Shown in pieces: positions 1 to 9,501 of a DNA stretch of 64,000 nucleotides. Both the position numbers and the translations under genes were made by a program. The first letter of the stretch is position 1; every line of letters begins with the position of its first letter. The notes under the pieces were generated by a model, which was not told the DNA's origin, ran no database searches, and saw only the letters and a list, made by a program, of their open reading frames with translations. The stretch comes from CAZSSM01 sp964609385 (GTDB taxonomy: Bacteria > Planctomycetota > Planctomycetia > Isosphaerales > Isosphaeraceae): positions 32,269-96,268 of the forward strand of contig CAZSSM010000016.1 in the NCBI GenBank assembly GCA_964609385.1. The letters run 5' to 3'.

Positions 1-2334
1 GTTCAGGTCGAGATGCCGCTTGATCATAGGCGGTAGGGACTTGGGATGCTCGATGACCTCGCGGGCCATGTCGAGAACCCAAAGGTTTCCGTCGGGCGCG
101 TTGGCCAACTGGACGGGACGGAACCAATTGTCTCGGGAGGTGAGGAACTCGGAGTTGCGATCGATCCGTTCGGCCCGCGCGACCACCCCATCTCGGACGA
201 TCTGCTTGCGGTGAACCAGGTTGCTCCCCACGTCGCCGATGAACGCTAGGCCCTGATTTCGGTCTGGCCAGGCGTCGCCTTCGTAAATCAGGATTCCGGT
301 AGCGCCGGTGAAATAGCCGGCTGCACGTCCACCGCCTTCGACCGGTCCCCGGACCCGACCGGAAACTCGGAGCCTGGTCCGGACGATCCGCCAGGGCTCG
401 ATCGGGCTCTGACGAAACACCTCGGCCTGTGGACCATCGACCGCGATGCTCGTCCGGGGCGTCGGCGCGACCAGCCAACGATTGCGTTTGGCGTACCGCA
501 GGTCAAACATCACTTGTTGGATATGATCGCTGTTCGAACACACATACTTTTGTCCCCACGCGTCGAAGCTTAGTCCGTGCTGGGCGCCTCCGCTCTCAGC
601 GCGAAGGTCGAGGGTTTTCGGGTCGAAGGAAAAGTCGCGCCCATTGAGTTCGACCGCTGGCAGGTCGGGCCGATCCGGTCGCGTGACACGGCCGCCGGAT
701 GAGCTGGTCGCTCCATGGATCCGGTTGTCCAACCCCCAATGGAAACTATTGAGCAACCCTTGGACGTTGGCGTAGCCGAACCCGTCAAAGACGACCCGAT
801 CAACGTCGGCCTGACCGTCCCCATCCAGGTCTTTGAGGTAGCGGATCTCAGGCGCGGCGGCGACGAAGATCCCGTCGTCGTATGGGTAGATTGCCGTCGG
901 CCAGCAGAGTCCCTCGGCGAAGACTTGGGACTGGTCAAGGATCCCGTCGTGGTCGAGGTCTTCCATGAGCCGGATTCGTCCCAGGCGCGCGTCGCGTTGT
1001 TCGGAGTAGCCACGCATCTCGATCACGTAGACACGCCCAGACGCATCGAATGCGAGGGCGATGGGATCGACCACTAAGGGCTCGGCCGCGGCGATCTGGA
1101 CGTCGAACTCATCGGCGACATCGAGCGCGTCTCGGGCCGATTCAGGATCGCTTGGCGGGATCCGGGGCAACTCTTGTTCGAAGTCGGGCGCAACGTCCCG
1201 ATTCGGCGTCGGCTGGTGCTCCAACGAACGATCGAGGAAGGCGTATGCCTCAGCGCGGATCTCGGGCGGGAAGTCGTGCCCACAAGGTGGCTGCACCAAC
1301 TGAAGCTGATCGCCCGCCTCGAAAAGATCGTAGACCCGTCGCGCCTCGCGGATCGCGACGCGGACTCCAGCCGCATCGAAGTTGTCGTCTTCCAACGGCG
1401 AACTGGAAAAGAACGGCCTCGGTGCCAAAGCAGCGATCAGCTCGTCGAACTCGAAGGGCACCCGACTTGGATCCCCATTGTATCGGGTCTGGATCCTCGG
1501 CATGTAACGGGGGCTCGACCAGCCGTTCAGATCTCCTCCTTGGTAGGTCCGGAACGGGTCCCAACCACAACTGGAGACGATTGTACGGACCCTGGCGTCG
1601 AACAGGGCCAGGAAGATCGCGTTGTGCCCGCCCAGCGAATGGCCGATCACCCCGATCCGGTCAGGGTCGACCACCGGGTGCGCGGCCAAGAGATCGACCC
1701 CGCGACTATGGTTGATCACGCCTTTGATCGAGCCTGAGGGATGCCGGTCCTCATCGAAGTCGTAGGGATACTCACCGAAGGAGGGATAATCGGGCGCCAA
1801 GACGACATAGCCGCGTCGGGCCAACTCGATGGCGTACTGCCGATTGGACCGAGGCCCCTCACCGGCGACGATCCGCTTGCCCAAAGCCCCCGTCGGGTGC
1901 AAAGCCAAGACGGCCGGAAGACGCGACCCCCGCTCCCGATCGGTCGGGACGTACAGATCGGCGGGAACGCGATCACCCGGCTCAGAGATATAACTCAACC
2001 GAACTCGTTTATATTCAAGTGTTTTCTTCTCCGATTCGATCTCCACGTCCAGCGGGACCAAAGACAGGTTATTCGGCAGCTCGCCCATGACCCCCTCGAC
2101 CCCGACCAGGATCGCCCGTCGACGCCTGGACCAGTCGTCGACCGTCTCGACAGGTCGGACTCGTCCCTCGTCATCGAGGTACGCCATGACATAGCTGTGC
2201 TCGAGGGTTTCGGGGGCGGCGGCGACCTGACATTCCCCCCGCTTCACCGCTCCCAAAGCCGACCAGGTTGCAAGCAGAATAGCCGAGAGATTCCAAAGCC
2301 AAGAACTGGTGCGCGATTCCATCCGAAGGGCCAT
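1..2334 (-). CDS. Secreted alpha/beta-hydrolase fused to PVC-type membrane-bound dehydrogenase (3' end outside window)
   Basis: One uninterrupted frame of 778 codons runs off the left edge, so the C-terminus is missing. Residues 1-38 look like a signal peptide. Residues about 70-395 are an alpha/beta hydrolase of the dienelactone-hydrolase/acetyl-xylan-esterase type, with the nucleophile elbow GHSLGG (Ser233) and a late GHDFPP histidine (His353). From about residue 410 the protein becomes a PVC-type putative membrane-bound dehydrogenase (beta-propeller), recognisable by YVIEMRGY, DLDGDG and, near the window edge, FRPVQLANAPDG and REVIEHPKS. Family knowledge says such proteins often end in a c-type cytochrome domain, which would lie outside the window. 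The ATG is preceded by GGAG about 11 nt upstream, and an in-frame TGA lies further upstream. Substrate unknown; secreted breakdown of an ester or sugar compound is an inference. Confidence 0.85.
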   Translation of the reverse strand, partial: MALRMESRTSSWLWNLSAILLATWSALGAVKRGECQVAAAPETLEHSYVMAYLDDEGRVRPVETVDDWSRRRRAILVGVEGVMGELPNNLSLVPLDVEIESEKKTLEYKRVRLSYISEPGDRVPADLYVPTDRERGSRLPAVLALHPTGALGKRIVAGEGPRSNRQYAIELARRGYVVLAPDYPSFGEYPYDFDEDRHPSGSIKGVINHSRGVDLLAAHPVVDPDRIGVIGHSLGGHNAIFLALFDARVRTIVSSCGWDPFRTYQGGDLNGWSSPRYMPRIQTRYNGDPSRVPFEFDELIAALAPRPFFSSSPLEDDNFDAAGVRVAIREARRVYDLFEAGDQLQLVQPPCGHDFPPEIRAEAYAFLDRSLEHQPTPNRDVAPDFEQELPRIPPSDPESARDALDVADEFDVQIAAAEPLVVDPIALAFDASGRVYVIEMRGYSEQRDARLGRIRLMEDLDHDGILDQSQVFAEGLCWPTAIYPYDDGIFVAAAPEIRYLKDLDGDGQADVDRVVFDGFGYANVQGLLNSFHWGLDNRIHGATSSSGGRVTRPDRPDLPAVELNGRDFSFDPKTLDLRAESGGAQHGLSFDAWGQKYVCSNSDHIQQVMFDLRYAKRNRWLVAPTPRTSIAVDGPQAEVFRQSPIEPWRIVRTRLRVSGRVRGPVEGGGRAAGYFTGATGILIYEGDAWPDRNQGLAFIGDVGSNLVHRKQIVRDGVVARAERIDRNSEFLTSRDNWFRPVQLANAPDGNLWVLDMAREVIEHPKSLPPMIKRHLDLN

Positions 2335-2360
2335 CGGTCGGTCTCCAACATCGGTCAAAC

Positions 2361-2380
2361 AGGGTGAGTCATCTCACCCT
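2361..2380. promoter_or_regulatory. Perfect 8-bp inverted repeat in the divergent 2335-2580 region
   Basis: AGGGTGAG and CTCACCCT flank a 4-nt loop, 27 nt upstream of the ATG of the minus-strand hydrolase-dehydrogenase gene. It could be an operator or a hairpin in that gene's 5' leader. No run of T follows it on either strand, so it is not an obvious terminator. Confidence 0.4.
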
Positions 2381-2580
2381 AACCGCTCTGGAGGACCCTT
2401 CCTAGTCGCCCCTTCGTTCCCTCAGAGCGACCCCTCTCCGATTTCGTCTCAACTTTCATAGGGTTTGATTTGAAAGACAAACTCGCAATCACCGGGGATC
2501 GGGCTACCATCGGAGATCGAGGGGAGGTCCGAGTTTGGGCTCGGTCTCCAATCTCGAGAAAAATGAGGATCCAATCCAAC

Positions 2581-3978
2581 ATGGCAATGGAGAACCCCGT
2601 GCGATACTTCACATTGATTATTTTCATTTTGGTGTGTGGCTCGATGATTGGAACAGGGCTCGGAGTCGTCCAGGGTGCCGAGCCGTTGCGGGTGGGCACC
2701 TTTGAGGTCGATGCCTCGCCTCGGTTGGGGGCTCCCTTGGCGTATGATCCTTGCGAGGAGGTGGAAACGCCCTTGAGTTGTCGGGGATTGGTCATCCTGG
2801 GGGTTGATGAGCCGATCGTGCTGGTGGCTGTCGATTGGATCGGTGTGGGCAACGCGTCACAGGACGCGTTCAAGGAAGCGATCGCTGAGGCGGTCGAGGG
2901 CGATCCGCGTCGAGTTGCCGTCCACGCCCTCCATCAACACGATGCACCCGAGGCGGACCGTACGGCCGCCGAACTGCTCGCCCCGTTCGAGCTGGCCGAG
3001 AAGGTTTACGATCCCGCTTGGGAGCGCGACGTGATCGCGAGGACCGCGTCGGCCGCCCGAGAGGCCGTCGAATCGGCGCGCCCGGCGACGCACCTGGGGC
3101 TCGGTGAGGCGCGGGTCGTCGAGGTCGCCTCGAACCGTCGGATCCTTGGCGAAGACGGTCGGGTCCGCGCGACGCGTTACACCGCCTGCCGAGACCCCGA
3201 ACTCCGCGCTGAGCCGGCCGGCACAATTGACCCGATGCTCAAGATGATCAGCTTCTGGGCCGACGATACGCCGATCGCCACCCTGACTTACTACGCGACC
3301 CATCCCCAAAGCTATTACCGGACCGGCCTGGCCAACCCCGACTTCCCCGGACTGGCCCGCAACGCCTATCAGGAAACGACCGGCGTGCCCTTAATACATT
3401 TCAACGGGGCCGGTGGCAACATCGGGGCGGGCAAGTGGAACGACGGATCTCCGGCAAACCGACAGGTTCTTGTCGAGAAGGTCGAAGATGCCTTGCGATC
3501 GGCCTGGGAATCGACCGAGAGAAAGCCGATCCGAACTGAGGACGTGGACTGGCGGACCGTGCCGGTCCGTTTAGTCCCAGCGCGCCATCTTATGGAGGAT
3601 GACTTGCGACAACGGCTCGGAGACGAGGCCGGTTCGCTGGCCGATCGGGCCAAAGCGGCCAACGACCTGGCCTGGCTGCTCCGGAATCGCGAACGGGACA
3701 TCGAGCTGACCTGTCTTCGACTCGGGCGCGCTGCGATCGTCCACATGCCCGGCGAGCTGTTCGTCGAGTATCAACTGGCCGCCCAGGCGATGCGGCCCGA
3801 CCTCTTCGTGGCGATGGCGGCCTATGGCGACTACGGACCGGGCTACATCGGCACCGCCGAGGCCTACGTTCAGGGAGGGTATGAGGCCAGCCCACGTGCC
3901 TCGCTCGTGTCACCACTCAACGAACCGATCCTTCTCAACGCGATGGCAGAGATCCTTGAAGCAGGCCAACAACAATAA
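2581..3978 (+). CDS. Secreted neutral-ceramidase-like hydrolase
   Basis: 465-residue protein with a hydrophobic signal segment (YFTLIIFILVCG). Landmarks of the neutral/alkaline ceramidase fold are visible: HALHQHDAPEA (metal-histidine region), YYATHPQSYY, the PGELFVEY glutamate region and YGDYGPGYIGTAEAY followed by GGYE near the C-terminus. Family knowledge places the catalytic Ser in a GDVSPN-type loop. Here the matching loop reads FNGAGGNIGAG and has no serine, so amidase activity is doubtful. The start is uncertain: ATG codons at 2563, 2581 and 2587 and a GTG at 2599 (GGAG just upstream) are all in frame, and any of them keeps the signal peptide. Probably periplasmic. Confidence 0.75.
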   Translation: MAMENPVRYFTLIIFILVCGSMIGTGLGVVQGAEPLRVGTFEVDASPRLGAPLAYDPCEEVETPLSCRGLVILGVDEPIVLVAVDWIGVGNASQDAFKEAIAEAVEGDPRRVAVHALHQHDAPEADRTAAELLAPFELAEKVYDPAWERDVIARTASAAREAVESARPATHLGLGEARVVEVASNRRILGEDGRVRATRYTACRDPELRAEPAGTIDPMLKMISFWADDTPIATLTYYATHPQSYYRTGLANPDFPGLARNAYQETTGVPLIHFNGAGGNIGAGKWNDGSPANRQVLVEKVEDALRSAWESTERKPIRTEDVDWRTVPVRLVPARHLMEDDLRQRLGDEAGSLADRAKAANDLAWLLRNRERDIELTCLRLGRAAIVHMPGELFVEYQLAAQAMRPDLFVAMAAYGDYGPGYIGTAEAYVQGGYEASPRASLVSPLNEPILLNAMAEILEAGQQQ

Positions 3979-4024
3979 ATTACAAAACTTGTGCACGTGC
4001 AGAAATCATCTCTACGTGATTCGA

Positions 4025-4052
4025 AGCGTCCCTGATCGGGATCGCGGACGCT
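4025..4052 (+). terminator. Hairpin downstream of the ceramidase-like gene
   Basis: AGCGTCC pairs perfectly with GGACGCT across a 14-nt loop, 46 nt after the stop at 3978. There is no clear T-run, so intrinsic termination is only possible. Confidence 0.35.
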
Positions 4053-4195
4053 AGACAGTGTCATCGAGTCGCGAGTACGATGAGCTTAGTCAGACGATCG
4101 TCGTGGCTTGATGGACGGGTTCTGGCGATCGCGGCTTTTCTCCCGAAAGGGAACGCATCAGATCGAACGACTTCCCCCCAGCAACGAGGTGACGG

Positions 4196-6724
4196 ATGCG
4201 AACGTTGAGGATGTTCGATTGCGCTTTGATGTCGGTTCTGGTCACCGCCTTGGCAAGCTCGGCGATTTCCCCCGCTTCGGCGCAGGAGGAGCTGGCCCGG
4301 TTCGTCCCGGCCGATGACCTGGCAATCTATGTGGAATATCGGGGCTTGGACTCCTGCCGTACGGCTTGGCGTGAGACGGCCGCCCACCGGATCCTCGACG
4401 AGACCGGGACCGGGGCGATGCTCCGCTCAGTCGTAATGCAGGTGATTGATCGGCTCCTTCAGGAGGCGCCCTCCGATCTGCCGATGGACCGGATCCAGAT
4501 CGAGCAGGTCGTCGAGACAATTGTCGCGCGGGGTTTCGTCCTGGGCGTCAGCGTCGACCCGGAGACGGGCGATCCGAACCGGATCAGCGCGGCGGTGGGC
4601 GGCCTGGGCCGGGGCGATTTGCGGCGAGCGATCGAGTCGAACCTGAACGCGAGCGGCCAATTGCCGCCCTTCCGCAACACGGCCACGGGCGATCGGGTCG
4701 CGGCGGCCGGCCCCTTAGTCCTGGCCTTCCTCGACGAAGACCTGGTCATCTCCTTCAACCCGAATCGTCGGGGCGGTCCGCAACCGCCCGACCTCGAGGC
4801 CGAGGTCCGTCGGAGCGTTCTCGAGTTGGATCGCCGTCGCGAACTGCTGCGTGACGGCGACGGGATGACCCCAGCCTTCGCCGCGTTTGTCGACATCAAA
4901 GCGCTTCCCGAGTTGCCATCCGAGGCCTTGGACTTAGGACTCGGCGGATTAGAGAGCATTTCGGCACGTTTCGGGTTCGACGGCCGGACTGTGGTCAACG
5001 AGCTTACGGCGGAGACCGCTTCGCCCCGAGAGGGCTTGCTCAGCCTGCTCGACCAGCCCCGGTTCGAGGCCTCGACGATGCTGCCGGTCCCGGCCGATGC
5101 GACGAGCTTCCTGACCTACTCGCTGGACTACAACCGAGTCCTCGACCAAGTCCTGCGCTTGGTCTCGACGGCCGAGCCCGACGCGGTGAACCAGTTCGAC
5201 CGCGCCCTGGCCGATGCGCGTCGGCGGACTGGCGTCGATATCCGACGCGACCTCCTCGGTCAACTGGGACCGCGTGTCTCGATCTATGTCGACCCGGCCG
5301 AAATCGGCGACAACCTGTCGATTCCCTTCTACGGGGCGATCCCCAAGTTCGCGATGGTCACCGAGGTTCGCGATTCCCGGGCAATGGCTCGGACGCTCGA
5401 CCGCCTGATGCGGTTCGTCAATGCGCAACTGCAACAGCTCGGTAGTGGGATGTATGCCCTCCAGAGGGAGGGATCGATCCGACCGGCGGCCCTGGACGAA
5501 CTCGACGTGCTCGCTGCCCAGTTCCGACCGGCCGAGGGCGGACGTCGAGGCTATCGGCTGGTCATTCCACCGGGTGTCCTCACGCTCCCGGCCGGATTTC
5601 AGCCCACGGTCCTGTTGGGCGAGAAGACGCTCGTCCTGTCGGTCAATCCGAAGACCGCGCGCGAGGCCTTGGCGCTGGAGTCGAACCCCTCGGGATCGTG
5701 GATGGATCAGCCCGAAAACGCGGAGCTGATCGACGGGCTGCCCGAAGATCTGACCGTCTTCAACGTGAGCGATCCGAGGACCAGTCTGCCCGAGATCCTC
5801 GTCAATATGCCGGCGATCGTTCAAGCGATCGGCGCGGCGGCCGCAAGCAACTCGGCCTCCTCCAACCCCGGGTCGGCGTTCCTGCTCCGCTACGACCCCG
5901 ACGACCTGCCCGAGACCGAAGCGATCCGCGAACTCCTTTTTCCGAACGTCACTGTGATGGCCGTCGAGGAGGGTGGCGTCCGGCTAGTCACGCGCTCGTC
6001 GATGCCCGGCGGCGACCTCGATCTCAGCAGCAGCGCGACTACGGTCCCAGTACTCATCGCCCTGCTGTTACCTGCTGTCCAGTCGGCGCGCGAGGCCGCC
6101 CGACGCGCCCAGTCGATGAACAACCTCAAGCAGATTGGCTTGGCGGCGTTCAACTATGAGTCGGCCAACGGGCACTTCCCCGCCCAGGCGATCACCGATG
6201 ATAATGGTCGGCCGTTGCTGAGCTGGCGGGTGGCCATTCTCCCATATATTGAAGAGGGGGCTCTCTACGAGGAGTTCCACCTCAACGAACCCTGGGACAG
6301 CCCACACAACAGGGCTCTCATCGAGCGGATGCCGCAAGTCTATGCCTCGACGAACGTCCCTCAGACGACCGAGCAGGGCCTGACCTTCTATCGTGGGATC
6401 TCCGGAGACCAGGGAATCTTTACCGTCAAACCTGACGGAAAGGGTCGACGGATCGCTGAGATTTGGGATGGGACGTCCAACACGATCATGGCCGGTGAGG
6501 CGGCTGAGCCGGTCATCTGGACCAAGCCCGAGGACATCCCCGTCCCTGAGGACCCCGTTCGTCTCATCGAGATCTTTGGCGGAGAGCAGCGGCCCGGAGG
6601 CGCCAACGCTCTGTTTTCCGATGGCTCAGTCCGATTTCTCTCTGAGGCAATTGATCCCATGGTCCTTCGCGCGATCATGACAATTAATGGTGGCGAGATT
6701 ATCAGCGCCGACCAGATCAATTAA
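4196..6724 (+). CDS. DUF1559-domain protein with long N-terminal region
   Basis: 842-residue secreted protein with a signal peptide ending near ASAQEE (about residue 30). The first 600 residues are an alpha/beta region of unknown function (starts FVPADDLAIYVEY). Residues about 620-840 are DUF1559, recognised by ALLLPAVQSAREAARR, MNNLKQIGLAAFNYE, SWRVAILPYIEE and the end motif NALFSDGSVRFLS. In most DUF1559 proteins that helix follows a prepilin signal at the N-terminus; here it is internal and lacks the prepilin cleavage site. The ATG has GAGGTG about 6 nt upstream. It is followed by a strong terminator, so it is probably transcribed alone. Function unknown. Confidence 0.85.
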   Translation: MRTLRMFDCALMSVLVTALASSAISPASAQEELARFVPADDLAIYVEYRGLDSCRTAWRETAAHRILDETGTGAMLRSVVMQVIDRLLQEAPSDLPMDRIQIEQVVETIVARGFVLGVSVDPETGDPNRISAAVGGLGRGDLRRAIESNLNASGQLPPFRNTATGDRVAAAGPLVLAFLDEDLVISFNPNRRGGPQPPDLEAEVRRSVLELDRRRELLRDGDGMTPAFAAFVDIKALPELPSEALDLGLGGLESISARFGFDGRTVVNELTAETASPREGLLSLLDQPRFEASTMLPVPADATSFLTYSLDYNRVLDQVLRLVSTAEPDAVNQFDRALADARRRTGVDIRRDLLGQLGPRVSIYVDPAEIGDNLSIPFYGAIPKFAMVTEVRDSRAMARTLDRLMRFVNAQLQQLGSGMYALQREGSIRPAALDELDVLAAQFRPAEGGRRGYRLVIPPGVLTLPAGFQPTVLLGEKTLVLSVNPKTAREALALESNPSGSWMDQPENAELIDGLPEDLTVFNVSDPRTSLPEILVNMPAIVQAIGAAAASNSASSNPGSAFLLRYDPDDLPETEAIRELLFPNVTVMAVEEGGVRLVTRSSMPGGDLDLSSSATTVPVLIALLLPAVQSAREAARRAQSMNNLKQIGLAAFNYESANGHFPAQAITDDNGRPLLSWRVAILPYIEEGALYEEFHLNEPWDSPHNRALIERMPQVYASTNVPQTTEQGLTFYRGISGDQGIFTVKPDGKGRRIAEIWDGTSNTIMAGEAAEPVIWTKPEDIPVPEDPVRLIEIFGGEQRPGGANALFSDGSVRFLSEAIDPMVLRAIMTINGGEIISADQIN

Positions 6725-6770
6725 ATTCTTTTCAACAAGCTACGGTATTTTATATGCTGACTATTTTTCG

Positions 6771-6820
6771 CGCCCGTTCCTGCTCACAACGCGGGAGCGG
6801 GCGTTCTCTTTTCTTCTCGT
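6771..6820 (+). terminator. Rho-independent terminator after the DUF1559 gene
   Basis: A 10-bp stem (CGCCCGTTCC with GGAGCGGGCG, one G-T wobble) with a 13-nt loop is followed directly by the T-rich tract TTCTCTTTTCTTCT. This is the clearest intrinsic terminator in the window. Confidence 0.8.
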
Positions 6821-7003
6821 CAGGGTCTTTGGGCATGGTCTTCCCACGTCTTCTGCTCGAGTAACCGATTGCTTCGCTCCCAAAGGCTTAACTGCGGATG
6901 AGAGGGAAACGTCTTCGCCTCATCAACTTAGGTCGATTGACCGCTGACGAATTGGGATCGAGAATGGCCCTGCCCTCCCTTCCCCGACTCGGAGCCAAGA
7001 TCG

Positions 7004-8755
7004 ATGAAGTTGTACACCAAGATTCTGCTCGGGATGCTCGTGGGCGTCCTGCTCGGCCTGCTGGTTGGGCCCAACTCCTTTATGCTCCCTCAGGGTGGGG
7101 TCCGGCTCGGTGGTGGAGCGAGCGTTCTCCAAGCGCCCTCAGAGGACGCCGAGCCTGAACCGCTCGCCGAAGGCTTGGCGACAGCCAAGATTGTCGAAGT
7201 CTTGGACCCCGAGGCCGTCGAGGACGATCCGCGCTGGCTCCGAATCGCCTGGACGCTCGATTCCCGAGAGCGGTTGGCCTTGGAGCAAGCGGGCGTCGAT
7301 GTTGCCGACGCGCAGGATGGCGAACCGATCATCGGCTTCGTGGACGAGTCGACGATCGGCGTCACGCGCTATTCGAGGCTTGGACAAACCTTTGTGGATT
7401 GCACCGAGTGGATCGGCCGACTGTTCCTGGCCCTGATCAAGATGGTCGTGGTGCCTTTGGTCTTCTGCTCTTTGGCAGTCGGTGTGGCCTCGCTAGGCGA
7501 CATCAGTCGTCTCGGCCGGATTGGTAGTCGGACCCTCGGACTCTTCGTGGTCACGACCTGTCTCGCCCTGATGATCGGGGTCGGCCTGGCCAACCTCGTG
7601 GGACCAGGCCGATTCGTCGGCGAGGCCGACCGCGCGCAACTGCTCGCCTCGTACGAAGGGGCGGCTCAGACTCGCGTAGACAGCGCGACGGAGGCCCCCG
7701 GATTCGTCGACCAACTCCTCAACATCGTGCCGGGCAACCCCCTGGCCGCCCTCGCCTCTGGTCAGATGCTCCAGATCATCTTCTTCGCCCTCGCACTTGG
7801 CATCGCCCTGACGCTCATCGACGACCGGCACTCGCAGCCGGTTCTCGACGGCCTGATCGGGGTGAACGAGGCGATGATCAAGCTGGTGCATCTGGTGATG
7901 AAGCTGGCTCCCTACGGTGTCGCCGCCCTGCTCTTTAAGGTCGTCGGCACGACTGGTTTCTCCGTCCTCTTGGCCTTGAGCGTCTATGCGTTGGTGGTGG
8001 TTTCTGGTTTGCTCTTGCACATGACGTTCGTCTATGGCGGTCTGGTCAAGCTCGGCGCTCGGTTGCCGTTCCTGGGATTCCTCGCCGGGATCCGTTCGGC
8101 CCTGATGGTCGCCTTCTCCACGTCGAGTTCGTCGGCGGCCTTGCCGGTGACGAAGGAGTGTTGTGAGAACAATCTCGGCGTGAGCCCTCAGGTCTCCAGC
8201 TTCGTCCTACCTCTTGGTGCGACCGTCAACATGGACGGCACCGCACTCTACCAAGGCGTCGCGGCGATCTTCATCGCTCAGATCTATGGGTTGGACCTGA
8301 GCCTAAGCGAACAGGCTACGGTCGTCGGAACGGCAACACTAGCCTCGGTCGGCGCTGCCGGTGTGCCCGGCGCGGGGATCATCACACTGGTCCTGGTCCT
8401 GACGGCCATCAATGTGCCGACCGAGGGCCTGGCCCTGATCCTCGGGGTCGACCGACTCCTCGACATGCTCCGGACGACCGTCAACGTCGTTGGCGACAGC
8501 ACTGCGACCACCGTGATGGCGCGGCTGGAAGGCGATTCGATCCACCCGCCTGGACCGAAGATCGAAGCGTTTGATCGACCCGACGACGAACCTGTCGAAG
8601 CAACCTCGACTGAGGAGCCAACGGACGAACCGACCGACGGTAAGCCACGTGCGGGTGGAGATGCGTCCGCGACAAATGGCGTTGGTGCGGTTGATCGTGC
8701 CGAGAAACCGCCGGAGATCTCTGAGGTGGAGACCTCCGACAATCGGTCGAGTTGA
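7004..8755 (+). CDS. Dicarboxylate/amino-acid:cation symporter (DAACS family)
   Basis: 583-residue inner-membrane transporter of the GltP/DctA superfamily, importing a dicarboxylate or acidic amino acid with Na+ or H+. Seen: TM1 at residues 5-25, a family core beginning at LIKMVVVPLVF (about 145), the serine-rich re-entrant loop STSSSSAALPVT (about 372), the NMDGTALYQG signature (about 409) and LRTTVNVVGDS (about 485). Unusual features are an insertion of about 100 acidic residues between TM1 and TM2 (about 35-130) and a hydrophilic acidic tail (about 525-583). Homologs usually have 400-450 residues. The exact substrate cannot be read from the sequence. Confidence 0.92.
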   Translation: MKLYTKILLGMLVGVLLGLLVGPNSFMLPQGGVRLGGGASVLQAPSEDAEPEPLAEGLATAKIVEVLDPEAVEDDPRWLRIAWTLDSRERLALEQAGVDVADAQDGEPIIGFVDESTIGVTRYSRLGQTFVDCTEWIGRLFLALIKMVVVPLVFCSLAVGVASLGDISRLGRIGSRTLGLFVVTTCLALMIGVGLANLVGPGRFVGEADRAQLLASYEGAAQTRVDSATEAPGFVDQLLNIVPGNPLAALASGQMLQIIFFALALGIALTLIDDRHSQPVLDGLIGVNEAMIKLVHLVMKLAPYGVAALLFKVVGTTGFSVLLALSVYALVVVSGLLLHMTFVYGGLVKLGARLPFLGFLAGIRSALMVAFSTSSSSAALPVTKECCENNLGVSPQVSSFVLPLGATVNMDGTALYQGVAAIFIAQIYGLDLSLSEQATVVGTATLASVGAAGVPGAGIITLVLVLTAINVPTEGLALILGVDRLLDMLRTTVNVVGDSTATTVMARLEGDSIHPPGPKIEAFDRPDDEPVEATSTEEPTDEPTDGKPRAGGDASATNGVGAVDRAEKPPEISEVETSDNRSS

Positions 8756-8772
8756 AGCACTCTTCGACAGCA

Positions 8773-8804
8773 GAGCATCGGTGTCATCAAGATGACCGAT
8801 GCTC
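8773..8804. terminator. Bidirectional hairpin between convergent genes
   Basis: GAGCATCGGT and ACCGATGCTC form a perfect 10-bp stem, extended inward by CATC/GATG past a 2-nt bulge. It sits between the symporter stop and the convergent phosphoesterase, touching the stop codon of the latter. Likely a shared terminator, although T-runs are short. Confidence 0.55.
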
Positions 8805-9501
8805 AAAGCTCGATCTTCAAGGGCCGAAACCCGATGGCGTCGGCGGCAACGCATCGATAAAGGATCCTGTCGCGGCGCCCAGAGGCCGTTGCCGACCACT
8901 GATGAGTCCCATGAACGTGCCCATACAGGCAGGCCTCGACACCAGCCTCAACCATCAAAGGGACCCAAGGGCCGGGCCGACCACGGAGGTCGAAGGGCGG
9001 GAAGTGCCAAAGGACGAGGATCGGCTCATCGGCTTCACGGAGAACTTGAGCCTGGTCTAGTGCTTGGACGAGGACGTCGCGCTCGTGATCGGCCGCATGC
9101 TGTTGGTCGCGATTAGCGTCGTCGTTGGGGACGGGAGCGCCCTGGGTGCCACAGAGGATGACCCCGTTGAGGCGGATCGCGTCGCCACAGACGGCAAATT
9201 GGTCGTCACGGAGCATTCGACGGACCACCTCTGTGTCGTTCCACCAACGGTCATGGTTGCCCGGGCTGAGGACCTTCCGCCCGGGGAGCCGAGACAACCA
9301 ATTGAGGTCGGGCTGAAGCTCACGGTGGTTGACGGCCATCGAGATGTCGCCGGGGATCAGCACGAGGTCTTCCGGACCGACCACCTCACGCCAGTACTCC
9401 TCGATCTTCCGAGCCTGCTCCGCCCAGCGCGAGCCGAAGCGGTCGGTCCGCCAGCGGCCACCCGAGCCGAGATGAAGGTCGGCGATTGCCCAGATCATCA
9501 T
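8803..9501 (-). CDS. Calcineurin-like metallophosphoesterase (COG1768-like)
   Basis: 232-residue soluble protein with the metal-ligand motifs of calcineurin-like phosphoesterases: ADLHLG (residues 6-11), LIPGDIS, SPGNHDRWW, a C-terminal GHVHG and an LWHFPP block. The architecture and W-rich GNHDRWW region match the uncharacterised COG1768 predicted phosphohydrolases rather than YfcE or MPPED proteins. The ATG has AGGGA about 6 nt upstream. It faces the symporter gene across a hairpin. The physiological substrate is unknown. Confidence 0.85.
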   Translation of the reverse strand: MMIWAIADLHLGSGGRWRTDRFGSRWAEQARKIEEYWREVVGPEDLVLIPGDISMAVNHRELQPDLNWLSRLPGRKVLSPGNHDRWWNDTEVVRRMLRDDQFAVCGDAIRLNGVILCGTQGAPVPNDDANRDQQHAADHERDVLVQALDQAQVLREADEPILVLWHFPPFDLRGRPGPWVPLMVEAGVEACLYGHVHGTHQWSATASGRRDRILYRCVAADAIGFRPLKIEL

